The notes under the pieces were generated by a model that was given only the letters and a program-made list of their open reading frames with translations, ran no database searches and was not told where the DNA came from. 64,000 nucleotides of DNA from Salipaludibacillus daqingensis. Lineage in GTDB: Bacteria > Bacillota > Bacilli > Bacillales > Salisediminibacteriaceae. The position numbers were made by a program, and so were the translations under genes. Positions within the stretch are counted from its first letter, which is position 1. Each line of letters starts with the position of its first letter. Below, piece after piece: positions 1-8,357 of this stretch. Location of the stretch: positions 186,001-250,000 of the forward strand of contig NZ_JARZHF010000003.1 in assembly GCF_029891575.1 (NCBI RefSeq), given 5' to 3'.

Positions 1-23
1 GACATTTCGGCGTCACACGCAAC

Positions 24-998
24 TCACCCAACCGGTTCTTTGTCTTTCAAAATACGGTAACTTTCCGTTAACTCTTCGCTTAAGTTCCACACCTTTTCCA
101 TGACTTGTTTATTTTCAGCATACGAAGAATAAACGTCCCTGCCAAGTACTTGTTTCATATTTTTCACAAAACCAGGATATTCCGCAGGGGCAGGTTGCAT
201 CACTTCTAATTTATCATTGAAAAGCTTTCCCGTCGTTTCCTTGAAATCATCCGACGTGCAAATAGCGAAGTATTTACTAGCCATATATGAAGGCTCCGGA
301 AAAAAGAGATTTTGTACGTAAGCAATTTCCCTCCACCCGTGTTTTATATTTTTTAACGTACGTTTGGACATCTTAGCCCCGTTGATTTGTAATGCATTCA
401 CCTTAATCCCGTCATCTTTAAATTCTTCCGCCATTTTAAACGTCAGCATCAACAACGCCATTTTCGATTGGCAATACATTTTATACACAGAATAGCTTTT
501 CTTATCTTCTATTTCCCCTTGTAACTTATCAAACTCAATTTCTTTTTTCGGATCAAAAAATTCCTTAATAATATTACTTCCAGCGTGAAGAATTCTCGCA
601 TCATTCGACTTCCTCAACACATCTAACAATAAAGACGTCATTAAAAATGGCCCAAACACATTCGTCGCAAACGTTATTTCAATATTGTCAGGACTCAACT
701 TATGCTCCGCTCCATGTTTGAAATACGCAGCATTATGAATCAGAATATCCAACCGATCAAACGCCCCTTTAAACTTCTCACAAAAACAACGAATCGACTC
801 AAAAGACGACAAATCCACTTCCATCAACGTCACCCGGTCATGATGAGACTTAGCAATGATTTCCTCCTGCACTTGCCGACTATACTCCAAGTCCCGACAC
901 CCCATCACAACCGTGAAACCCTCCATTGCAAACTTCAACGCCGCATCCTTCCCAATCCCCGAATTAGCACCCGTAATCATAACCACTCGTTGTTCCAT
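24..998 (-). CDS. Short-chain dehydrogenase/reductase (SDR) family oxidoreductase
   Basis: A 324-aa cytoplasmic NAD(P)-dependent oxidoreductase of the classical SDR fold, closest in style to retinol-dehydrogenase/WW-domain-oxidoreductase-like SDRs. The cofactor motif TGANSGIG lies at residues 9-16, an NAA motif follows beta-4 (HNAA), and the catalytic YxxxK appears as YCQSK with a preceding serine-bearing strand (HAGSN). The ATG at 998 is chosen because GGGGAGGGG sits just upstream; an in-frame start 24 nt earlier would overlap this ribosome binding site. It lies 162 nt downstream of a TetR regulator on the same strand, which may control it. The substrate cannot be read from the sequence. Confidence 0.88.
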   Translation of the reverse strand: MEQRVVMITGANSGIGKDAALKFAMEGFTVVMGCRDLEYSRQVQEEIIAKSHHDRVTLMEVDLSSFESIRCFCEKFKGAFDRLDILIHNAAYFKHGAEHKLSPDNIEITFATNVFGPFLMTSLLLDVLRKSNDARILHAGSNIIKEFFDPKKEIEFDKLQGEIEDKKSYSVYKMYCQSKMALLMLTFKMAEEFKDDGIKVNALQINGAKMSKRTLKNIKHGWREIAYVQNLFFPEPSYMASKYFAICTSDDFKETTGKLFNDKLEVMQPAPAEYPGFVKNMKQVLGRDVYSSYAENKQVMEKVWNLSEELTESYRILKDKEPVG

Positions 999-1159
999 CT
1001 TTCCCCTCCCCTTTCTTTTCAAAAATCTCGTTTAGTTGTGTCGCACAATCAACAAATAACCACCATATATATGGACATCTCGTTTGCGAATGTTTCCATA
1101 TTCATATACTACTAAGCATGCGCACCGCGCGAGGGTGGGCATCTCACCGCACAAAATCG

Positions 1160-1735
1160 TTACATCGTTTCTTTACGAAGTCGAGTAGAGCGAATCACAT
1201 CGTCAGACATGCTGTCCAACATCTCAATCAAGTTCTCTTCACGCAATCCTTCCGGAAGTGAATCGTTCGCGATTAAAACAGTTAACCCTGTTTGGAAGAT
1301 TTTCATCTTTAGTAAAATACTTCTTAATTCCTCCTCTGTAAATCCTTTAAGATCGGGATCCTCCTTCATTAATTCCACAAGATCGTCGCCTATTTCTTCA
1401 TCGTAGTCGTACGAATATTTATTTTTATTGAAAGTTAACTCTCTAAACAGAACGCTATACTCCTTAGCAAACTTCAAACTAGCAATACCAATATCGCGAA
1501 ACGGGCTACCTGAATTTTGTTCTCGCACCATTTCATGACTAATCGTAAATACCTTTTGTATCACATCATTTATTAATTCATCCACATCTTGAAAATTAAC
1601 GTAAATGGGAGCAATCGAACTGCCTAATTTCTCGGCTACTTTTCTTATCGTTATGCTATCCATACCTTCCACTCGCGCAATATCAAACGCCGCATCAACG
1701 ATTTGCTGTTTAGAAAACTTCTTTTTAGGTGCCAT
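1160..1735 (-). CDS. TetR/AcrR family transcriptional regulator
   Basis: A 191-aa regulator with an N-terminal TetR helix-turn-helix at about residues 8-52 (QQIVDAAFDIARVEG, then ITIRKVAEKLG and IYVNFQDVDELI). The C-terminal ligand-binding half is divergent and helical. The start is fixed by TAGGAGAAG upstream of ATG. It is probably a local repressor of the SDR gene downstream on the same strand; this is inferred from position only. An AT-rich stretch with TATATAA-like sequences upstream (about 1750-1805) may carry its promoter. The ligand is unknown. Confidence 0.88.
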   Translation of the reverse strand: MAPKKKFSKQQIVDAAFDIARVEGMDSITIRKVAEKLGSSIAPIYVNFQDVDELINDVIQKVFTISHEMVREQNSGSPFRDIGIASLKFAKEYSVLFRELTFNKNKYSYDYDEEIGDDLVELMKEDPDLKGFTEEELRSILLKMKIFQTGLTVLIANDSLPEGLREENLIEMLDSMSDDVIRSTRLRKETM

Positions 1736-1894
1736 AACACTTCTCCTATTATTAAAATTTCACATGATATATATCAACTGTTCTATATAATAATTATATG
1801 CGATATCTTGCTAATGTAAACACATATATTTTGTCAAAACTCTGAACTTGAGGAGAGAATGAAAAATGGGACTCCATTACAATGTTTTTTCACA

Positions 1895-1924
1895 CAAAAA
1901 AAAGACATCGACACGTATGATGTC
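1895..1924 (-). terminator. Rho-independent terminator of the pxp operon
   Basis: On the minus strand, GACATC pairs with GATGTC around a 9-nt loop and is followed by eight T residues, about 20 nt past the pxpC stop codon. Confidence 0.7.
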
Positions 1925-1944
1925 GAAGCCTTCCCTTATTTTTT

Positions 1945-2919
1945 CTACTGTTGAGTAGAACTTCCAACTCCTAGTGACAATTGAAACAAAGCTTTTTCTC
2001 TATTTCGTAACAGTTGTTCGGCTTTTTCGATACTAATAGATTGAAAACGAATTTTTCCGCCAGGGGCTTGTTGGGCTAGTCGTGGTAAATCCACCGAAAT
2101 TACCGTACCGATTCGAGCATACCCACCAGACGTTTGCCGGTCAGCTAGCAAAATAATTGGCTGTCCGTTTGACGGTACTTGAATCGTTCCCATCGTCACC
2201 GCATCCGATAAAATATCTGCTGTTTCTTTATGTTCGATGACAGGACCCAACAATCGATACCCCATCCTGTCTACGTCTCTCGTACATTCATATTCACCTG
2301 AGTAAAATGTCTCTAGCCCGCTTTTCGTAAACGCTGTTTCATCAGGACCACCAATGACACGAATTGGCTGAGAACTAATGTAATCTGGCAATAACTCTCT
2401 AGAAACGACGAGTCCAGCAACCTTTTGCAAAACTTCTTTAGAAGATGGTCTGCCATTTAGAACATCCCCTTTTTGCAACTCCCTGCCTTCTATTCCTCCC
2501 ATTTTCGCTTTTACATACGTGGACTTACTGCCAAGTAACGGTTCAACTTCTATGCCACCATTCACCGCCACATACGCCCTCATTCCATGTTCTGGCTTGC
2601 CGAATGAGAGTACTTGACCTTTTTTGACGTACACCGACTTCCACGGAGGTATCCGTTTATCATCTAACGAAGCGGATAAATCAGCTCCACCAATGGCTAA
2701 TACTGTATCTGCTAAAAATTCGATATGAGGACCCATCATCGTCACTTCCAACGCTGCATCTGACTCTTCATTTCCAACTAAAATATTCGCTACTCGAACG
2801 GCAAAAGAATCCATTGCTCCAGACACAACGATGCCATATTGCTGATACCCTGTCCGTCCAAGATCTTGAATCGTTGTCATTAACCCCGGTTTTTCTACTT
2901 TCAATAAAGGTGTACTCAT
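1945..2919 (-). CDS. pxpC: 5-oxoprolinase subunit C (biotin-dependent carboxyltransferase family, KipA/AHS2)
   Basis: A 324-aa AHS2-domain protein. With PxpA and PxpB it forms the prokaryotic ATP-dependent 5-oxoprolinase that opens 5-oxo-L-proline (pyroglutamate) to L-glutamate. Family features seen are the N-terminal PGLMTTIQDLGRTGYQ segment and the later ILLADRQTSGGYARIGTV segment. The start codon overlaps the pxpA stop as ATGA, which indicates translational coupling. It is last in the operon and is followed by a terminator. In Bacillus subtilis the homologue KipA was linked to KipI and sporulation kinase inhibition; the metabolic role is the better supported one. Confidence 0.92.
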   Translation of the reverse strand: MSTPLLKVEKPGLMTTIQDLGRTGYQQYGIVVSGAMDSFAVRVANILVGNEESDAALEVTMMGPHIEFLADTVLAIGGADLSASLDDKRIPPWKSVYVKKGQVLSFGKPEHGMRAYVAVNGGIEVEPLLGSKSTYVKAKMGGIEGRELQKGDVLNGRPSSKEVLQKVAGLVVSRELLPDYISSQPIRVIGGPDETAFTKSGLETFYSGEYECTRDVDRMGYRLLGPVIEHKETADILSDAVTMGTIQVPSNGQPIILLADRQTSGGYARIGTVISVDLPRLAQQAPGGKIRFQSISIEKAEQLLRNREKALFQLSLGVGSSTQQ

Positions 2920-3683
2920 GATTTTTCACCGATAGCGCGAAGAGTTATCCCTTCGTTCACAAGAGAATCACGGAGGTTTTGCACAAATAATAATGCACTA
3001 GGCTCGTCCCCATGGACACAAATCGTATCGGCTTGCAGCGGAATGATCGATCCATCCACAGCGGTTGTTTTCCCCTCCTTCACCATGCCGATCACTCGAG
3101 AAACGGCTTCATCCACTTCTTTCACCATCGCATTCGGATCGGTTCGGGGTGTTAACGTTCCATTCGGTTGATACGTCCGATCAGCAAAAACTTCATTGGC
3201 GACTTTTAAGCCGATTTTTTCCCCAGCTTTCACTAACTCTCCTCCAGACAGTCCGAACAAGTAGAGGTCAGGATTACTATCATAGACAGCTTCAGCAATC
3301 GCTTCTGCCATTCCTTTATCCACCGTTGCCATGTTAAAAAGCGCGCCATGAGGTTTCACATGTTGCATTTTCACATCATTTAGGTCGCAAAATCCTTTCA
3401 ACGCACTCATTTGATAAACGATAAAATGATAAATATCGAGCGGGGTCGTTTGAATGTTCCTTCGTCCAAACCCTAATAAATCGGGAAAACCAGGGTGAGC
3501 ACCGATTCCCACACCTTTTTCTGCTGCCAATTTTACCGTTGCTGCCATCACATTATGATCCCCAGCATGATACCCACAGGCAATATTTGCCGAAGTGACT
3601 AACTCAAGCACCTTTTCGTCCATGCCAATTTTATAGGCGCCGAAACTTTCCCCTAAATCGCTATTTAAATCAATGTTATACAT
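2916..3683 (-). CDS. pxpA: 5-oxoprolinase subunit A (LamB/YcsF family)
   Basis: A 255-aa LamB/YcsF protein of normal family length. Typical motifs are the N-terminal IDLNSDLGESFG, ANIACGYHAGDHNVM, KPHGALFN and a C-terminal VHGD. It is the central subunit of the PxpABC 5-oxoprolinase, which removes the damaged metabolite 5-oxoproline. GGAGGGG precedes the ATG. It lies 11 nt after pxpB and overlaps pxpC by 4 nt, so the three genes form one operon. Confidence 0.95.
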   Translation of the reverse strand: MYNIDLNSDLGESFGAYKIGMDEKVLELVTSANIACGYHAGDHNVMAATVKLAAEKGVGIGAHPGFPDLLGFGRRNIQTTPLDIYHFIVYQMSALKGFCDLNDVKMQHVKPHGALFNMATVDKGMAEAIAEAVYDSNPDLYLFGLSGGELVKAGEKIGLKVANEVFADRTYQPNGTLTPRTDPNAMVKEVDEAVSRVIGMVKEGKTTAVDGSIIPLQADTICVHGDEPSALLFVQNLRDSLVNEGITLRAIGEKS

Positions 3684-3694
3684 CTTTTCCCCTC

Positions 3695-4420
3695 CTATTC
3701 CTTCACAATTTCGTCATCAATCTCATACGTTTTTGCCACTAGTTGACGTCTTATTTCCTCATATTCATCTAAAGAAATCGAGCGAAAACGGACGTGATCT
3801 CCTGCTTCGAATAGAGAAGGGTTTTCTCTTTTTCCATCATATAACACAAGCGGTGTTCGGCCTATGACTTGCCATCCCCCTGGTGTATCAAGTGAGTAAA
3901 TCCCCGTTTGCTCTCCGGCAATTCCAACAGAACCTGCCGGCACAAGGGAACGTGGATTTTCAAGACGTGGAGTGGCAATTTCTTTAGACATCCCGCCCAT
4001 ATATGGGAAGCCAGGAGTAAACCCGAGCATATAGATGAGGTAATCTCCATTTGTATGAATCTTGATCACTTCGTCTACTGAAAGTTGATGATATTTCGCT
4101 ACTTCTTCCAGATCAGGGGCAAATTTTCCTTCATAACAAACGGGAACGATCACTCGTTTTGCCGGTGGAAGGTCCATTTCTATCAACTGAGTCAATAGTT
4201 CCTCCATTTTTTGGACGATCTTAGCATATCGTATTTCCGTAGGCTTATAATAAACCGTCACAGCTGAGTAACTCGGCACCCACTCGATCACTTCATCTAA
4301 TTTGCTCTTTTTTAACAATTCGCAGAAGGCGCGAATTGCTCGATTTGTCTCTTTTGAAATCGTCTCTCCAAAAGCGATCCTAATCGCTTGATCACCCACC
4401 GGCGCAAAACGTTGCTCCAT
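3695..4420 (-). CDS. pxpB: 5-oxoprolinase subunit B (KipI/AHS1 family)
   Basis: A 241-aa AHS1-domain protein, first gene of the pxpBAC operon. Family motifs include FAPVGDQAIRIAFG near the N-terminus and MLGFTPGFPYMGG followed by PAGSVGIAGEQTGIYS. I chose the ATG at 4420, which lies 11 nt after AGGAGG. A GTG four codons upstream overlaps the ribosome binding site and is therefore unlikely. B. subtilis KipI inhibits KinA, so an additional sporulation role is possible; the operon context favours pyroglutamate metabolism. Confidence 0.92.
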   Translation of the reverse strand: MEQRFAPVGDQAIRIAFGETISKETNRAIRAFCELLKKSKLDEVIEWVPSYSAVTVYYKPTEIRYAKIVQKMEELLTQLIEMDLPPAKRVIVPVCYEGKFAPDLEEVAKYHQLSVDEVIKIHTNGDYLIYMLGFTPGFPYMGGMSKEIATPRLENPRSLVPAGSVGIAGEQTGIYSLDTPGGWQVIGRTPLVLYDGKRENPSLFEAGDHVRFRSISLDEYEEIRRQLVAKTYEIDDEIVKE

Positions 4421-4544
4421 GTTTGTTTGCACCTCCTCATACTAAATTTCGCATTCGTTAACTTAACAATGCCACAGGCTGACATAAGATTGCAAAAAGA
4501 TTTTTACTTTTTGTGTGGTCTGCCGAGGTTGTTCGCGCTTTTTT

Positions 4545-4612
4545 AGCTCGGGTGCGCGCGCATTTCGATGTTTCGCGCTCGGGTTTAGCTCGAGTGCGCG
4601 CGCTGCACCCAA
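4545..4612. repeat. 42-bp GC-alternating tandem repeat, about 1.6 copies, upstream of the alcohol dehydrogenase gene
   Basis: Two in-phase starts (4545 and 4587, exactly 42 bp apart) of a unit made of TTTAGCTCGRGTGCGCGCGC followed by TTTCGATGTTT and CGCGC. The same unit in the same orientation forms a five-copy array at 6008-6217, beyond the dehydrogenase gene. Confidence 0.85.
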
Positions 4613-4777
4613 ACAAACGCCAAATATGGTAATCCTATTCCAACCAAAAGATCACTTCAGTCGCTATCCCTCTCTCCTTTTCGTGAACAAAACTAAGTAG
4701 CATGACCTTCATTCTTTATCTTATTGAACATTTGGTTTAACCTAGAAGAGAGTAGATAATATGGCGGAGGCGATAAG

Positions 4778-5941
4778 ATGGAGAATTTTGTGTTTCAAAA
4801 TCGGACGAAGGTTATTTTTGGGAAAGATCAAGAGCAAGTTGTTGGCCAAGAGGCAGCATTTTTCGGCAAAAAAGTGTTACTTCATTATGGTGGTGGAAGT
4901 ATTAAGAAAAGTGGCTTATATGACACTGTCGTGGAATCACTTAAAGAAGAAGGCGTTGAAATTGTCGAGCTTGGCGGCGTCTTGCCAAACCCACGAGTGA
5001 GTCTCGTTCGCGATGGCGTCAACCTTTGTAAAGAACACCAGATTGACTCGATATTAGCTGTTGGTGGCGGCAGTGTGATTGATTCCGCGAAGGCAATAGC
5101 AATTGGGGCCCATTACGACGGGGATGTTTGGGATTTCTTTGACGGAAAAGCGGAAGTAACAGACTGTTTACCGATTGGAGTTGTATTGACGATTCCTGCT
5201 GCTGGGAGCGAAACGAGTGGAGGAAGTGTCATTACAAACGAAGACGGCGCATATAAGCGAGCCGTCGGGCATGACAAGATGAGACCAGAATTTGCGATTT
5301 TAAATCCAGTTTTAAGCTATACGCTACCGTCTTATCAAACGGCTTGTGGTGTGACAGATATGATCTCACATATTTTGGAACGATATTTCACAAACGAAAA
5401 AAACGTTGAGTTAACAGACCGTTTATGTGAGGCGACATTGAAGACAATTATTAACAACGCCCATACAGTAATCGATGAGCCAACAAATTATGCTGCGCGA
5501 GCAGAAATTATGTGGGCTGGAACGATTGCCCATAACGATTCGTTGAGCACCGGTAGAGTTGGCGATTGGGGAAGTCATGATATTGAACACGAGGTGAGTG
5601 GCATTTATGACATCACCCATGGCGCTGGACTAGCGATCATCTTCCCTGCTTGGATGAAATATGTATATAAACATGACGTGAATCGTTTTGTTCAGTTTGC
5701 TAATCGCGTTTGGGATGTGGAGATTGATTTAAATGACTTGGAAAAAACAGCGTTGAAAGGCATCCAAAAAACAGAACAATTCTTCAGTTCTATTGGTATG
5801 CCTGTTACGTTGAGTGAAGTGGATATTGATGATAAACACTTTGCCGAAATGGCGAAAAAATGCACAGAAAAAGGGCCAAAAGGTAATTTTGTTCCGCTGC
5901 ATGAAGAAGACGTATTTAATATTTATGAATTAGCTAAATAG
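4778..5941 (+). CDS. Iron-containing alcohol dehydrogenase (butanol dehydrogenase, YugJ/BdhA type)
   Basis: A 387-aa group III (metal-dependent) alcohol dehydrogenase, probably NAD(P)H-linked and acting on short-chain aldehydes or alcohols. The dinucleotide-binding GGGSVIDSAKAIA motif lies near residues 95-107 and a PAAGSETSGGSV segment follows. The metal-site signature is near residues 265-290, where histidines occur in HDIEHEVSGIYDITHGAGLAI. Start ATG is preceded by GGAGGCGATAAG. It stands alone between two arrays of the same 42-bp repeat and ends in a strong terminator. The physiological substrate is unknown. Confidence 0.92.
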   Translation: MENFVFQNRTKVIFGKDQEQVVGQEAAFFGKKVLLHYGGGSIKKSGLYDTVVESLKEEGVEIVELGGVLPNPRVSLVRDGVNLCKEHQIDSILAVGGGSVIDSAKAIAIGAHYDGDVWDFFDGKAEVTDCLPIGVVLTIPAAGSETSGGSVITNEDGAYKRAVGHDKMRPEFAILNPVLSYTLPSYQTACGVTDMISHILERYFTNEKNVELTDRLCEATLKTIINNAHTVIDEPTNYAARAEIMWAGTIAHNDSLSTGRVGDWGSHDIEHEVSGIYDITHGAGLAIIFPAWMKYVYKHDVNRFVQFANRVWDVEIDLNDLEKTALKGIQKTEQFFSSIGMPVTLSEVDIDDKHFAEMAKKCTEKGPKGNFVPLHEEDVFNIYELAK

Positions 5942-5944
5942 TTG

Positions 5945-5979
5945 ATAAGACCTCGCCCGGTGGCGAGGTCTTATTTTTG
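5945..5979 (+). terminator. Terminator of the alcohol dehydrogenase gene
   Basis: A 13-bp perfect stem (ATAAGACCTCGCC/GGCGAGGTCTTAT) with a CGGT loop, followed by TTTTT, starts right after the stop codon. Confidence 0.92.
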
Positions 5980-6007
5980 ATTGGTGCACTGGCACTAATC
6001 CTGTTAC

Positions 6008-6217
6008 AGCTCTAGCGCGCGCGCTTTTCCGATGTTTGTGCGCGCTTTCAGCTCTAGTACGCGCGATTTTCTGATGTTTGCGCGCGTTTTCAGTTCTAGT
6101 GTGCGCGCTATTCCGATGTTTGCGCGCGTTTTCAGCTCTAGTGCGCGCGTTTTTTCGATGTTTGCGCGCGCTTTCAGTTCTAGTGTGCGCGTTTTTCCGA
6201 TGTTTGCGCGCGTTAAA
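6008..6217. repeat. Five-copy 42-bp tandem repeat between convergent genes
   Basis: Unit starts at 6008, 6050, 6092, 6134 and 6176, exactly 42 bp apart. Each unit reads roughly AGCTCTAGTGCGCGCG then TTTTCCGATG then TTTGCGCGCGTTTTC, so each contains two CG-alternating blocks that are near-palindromes. Because 42 is a multiple of three, long spurious reading frames with a 14-residue periodicity run through it. No gene call is justified. Confidence 0.95.
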
Positions 6218-6249
6218 CCTAATATATTCCAGCCAAAACCTAAATGTAT

Positions 6250-7059
6250 CTACAATTCATAATCCCATTCTTCTTTCATATTTAAATACAGAGCAAGCAG
6301 CATTTTTTCCAAGTCGTCATTTGTTTTCCTATCCATTTCGACGCCCAGTTTACCTAGCAACGTATCGGCCATTTGAGTCGTTAAATTGTTTCTTTCAGCT
6401 TCAGTTAAATGGAAAATTCGCTCACTGTATGCCTTGATGAGATGCCACTCTTTGTTTCCTAACGACTTCAGTGCCCACTCGTCTACTGGAAGGTCTTGTT
6501 TCGTAATGTGTCGAGCAAATAATTCCTTTTCAAGGGGAGAAAGCTTTTTCCTTTTTTTACGGCTTTTTTCATGAACGACAATTGTCCCCGCAGCTAAATC
6601 TCCTAGACGTTTATGAGTTGGATGAGCAAAAATCATGATCATTCCTAATAAATAACTAGCTGGCAAAGAGTCCACGATGCGAAGTAAATTACGTATGAAG
6701 CTAGAGAGAAGCGTGATGCTGTGACCATTTTCTTGAATGACCCTGACTCCGATCATTTTCTTTCCGATCGTTCTGCCACCTGTAAAATATTCAAGAACAA
6801 AAAAGTATCCCCAATTAATTAAGAAGATCACTACGATAGCAATGGCTACGGGGGCCAAAGGGGAATCAAACATCATGAATAATCCGTCGAAGCCTCCCAT
6901 ACTAAAAAATGCAATCACTAAGACAAGCACATTTACAGTCATCAAAATAAGTTGATCTATGATAAATGCGACGGACCGACTTCCTAGTCCTGCCGGTTGA
7001 AATTGTAACGAAACAAATTCGGGCGTTTTTACGCTCACTTTTTCGCCAGTCATACTCAT
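6250..7059 (-). CDS. RDD family membrane protein
   Basis: A 269-aa protein with an RDD domain in about residues 15-165: predicted membrane helices near 28-52, 65-90 and 125-150. The conserved arginine/aspartates lie in SRSVAFIIDQ and RNLLRIVDS, and GGRTIGKKMIGVRV sits between. The C-terminal 100 residues are soluble and charged. AGGAGGGG precedes the start. RDD proteins are often linked to SpoIIM/DUF95, MoxR and DUF58 genes, exactly the neighbours here. Transport has been shown for some RDD proteins; the role here is unknown. Confidence 0.88.
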   Translation of the reverse strand: MSMTGEKVSVKTPEFVSLQFQPAGLGSRSVAFIIDQLILMTVNVLVLVIAFFSMGGFDGLFMMFDSPLAPVAIAIVVIFLINWGYFFVLEYFTGGRTIGKKMIGVRVIQENGHSITLLSSFIRNLLRIVDSLPASYLLGMIMIFAHPTHKRLGDLAAGTIVVHEKSRKKRKKLSPLEKELFARHITKQDLPVDEWALKSLGNKEWHLIKAYSERIFHLTEAERNNLTTQMADTLLGKLGVEMDRKTNDDLEKMLLALYLNMKEEWDYEL

Positions 7060-7326
7060 TTTCTCCCCTCCTTTGATTGGATAAAATTAACTTTAATGAT
7101 ACGATAAGAAAGAATGAGGTTAGTAGGTTATTAGTTATGTTTATCCGAATACTTGAATAGCGAGAGACACGTCCTGTCTATTCTCAAATATCATGATTCA
7201 GCATCGAAGAACTATTATTTTTACAAGCCTTGAATCATCACGTTCCTTTTAAACGGTTAAGAAACCTTACCATTTCTAAACAAATAAATTCAGCTCATAC
7301 TCTTCCTAAAAAAAGAAGGTGAAAAC

Positions 7327-8292
7327 GTGAAAGTCACGCAATTTGTTCAACAACATCGCGATGATTGGAAAAAGTTAGAACAACTGGTCGCCACGATGCA
7401 CAAGAAACGAAAAAAGCTTGCTGGAAAAGATATTGAACAGTTTCATAAGTTATATCAAAAAACAGCACAACAGCTTTCTTACAGTCAGACTTATTTTGAA
7501 AACGAAGAAGTAACGTCATACTTAAACGGTCTTGTGGCGAAATCTCATAATCTACTGTATAAGGATCAATTATCTAGTATGAAACAATTAGGCCATTTTT
7601 TTACGACCGCATTTATCGGTTTACTTGCCGAGCAGTGGCGCTTCGTCGTTGCTGCCATGGTTCTGTTTACGATTGGCGTCGTTGGTAGTTTCATTTCTGT
7701 TTACAACGATCCGCTTCACTTGTATTCTATTCTTCCTGCGGACATCGCTCAAGCAACCGATCCTGAGCGACTTGGTGAAGGGGCAGGTATGATGGACGCC
7801 TCGCTCATGTCGGCTAGTATTATGACGAATAATATTCAAGTGGCGATCATGGCTTTCGCCGGTGGCCTTCTTTTCGGAACGTTAACGGTGTATATTTTAG
7901 TTTTTAACGGCATTATTGTCGGTGGTCTCGCGGGCCTGTTTTGGCACTATGAGATGACGTATGAATTTTGGGCGTACATCGTTCCCCATGGAATGATTGA
8001 GCTCGCAGCGATTTTCATTGCCGGTGGTGCTGGACTATTAATGGGCTACAAGCTGTTTGTGCCAGGAGAATTTACACGAATGTATCAACTGAAAGTTCAT
8101 GCGAAACGATCCGTTCAGCTTTTACTCGGTACGATTCCGTTGTTCGTCATTGCAGCGGCGATTGAGGGATTCATTACGCCTGCCGCCATTTCGCTTGAAG
8201 CAAAATATGCGGTCGCGATTATCACCGTTGTTGGACTCATCCTTTACGTGATGATCGGAAATGCGTTACTGAAAAAACGAAGTGTTTCTTAA
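7327..8292 (+). CDS. SpoIIM-family (DUF95) integral membrane protein
   Basis: A 321-aa membrane protein with a soluble N-terminal helical part of about 90 residues and then five to six hydrophobic helices. Motifs such as NNIQVAIMAFAGGLLFG and YIVPHGMIELAAIFIAGGAGL match stage II sporulation protein M-like proteins found in MoxR clusters, distinct from the sporulation SpoIIM of the engulfment complex. It starts with GTG after GAAGGTGAAAAC. It is divergent from the RDD gene and convergent with the DUF58 gene, with which it shares a terminator. Likely a membrane partner of the cluster; the function is unproven. Confidence 0.85.
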   Translation: MKVTQFVQQHRDDWKKLEQLVATMHKKRKKLAGKDIEQFHKLYQKTAQQLSYSQTYFENEEVTSYLNGLVAKSHNLLYKDQLSSMKQLGHFFTTAFIGLLAEQWRFVVAAMVLFTIGVVGSFISVYNDPLHLYSILPADIAQATDPERLGEGAGMMDASLMSASIMTNNIQVAIMAFAGGLLFGTLTVYILVFNGIIVGGLAGLFWHYEMTYEFWAYIVPHGMIELAAIFIAGGAGLLMGYKLFVPGEFTRMYQLKVHAKRSVQLLLGTIPLFVIAAAIEGFITPAAISLEAKYAVAIITVVGLILYVMIGNALLKKRSVS

Positions 8293-8300
8293 TGAACATC

Positions 8301-8345
8301 AAAGCCAGTCGCGTCTGCAAACGTAAGCCGTCGCGAATGGCTTTC
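8301..8345. terminator. Bidirectional terminator between convergent genes
   Basis: AAAGCCA..CGCG pairs with CGCG.ATGGCTTT around an 18-nt loop, ending in TTTCTTT. It sits between the SpoIIM-like and DUF58 stop codons. Confidence 0.65.
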
Positions 8346-8357
8346 TTTATGCCTTCA

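Noticed and set aside
702-1115. Rightward open frame of 137 codons opposite the SDR gene
   Set aside because: It is antisense to a clear SDR domain, has no RBS and shows no recognisable domain.
6032-6437. Two overlapping rightward reading frames of 76 and 119 codons with 14-residue repeats across the 42-bp array
   Set aside because: They exist only because the repeat period is a multiple of three. There is no RBS, composition is not protein-like, and they run into the RDD gene antisense.
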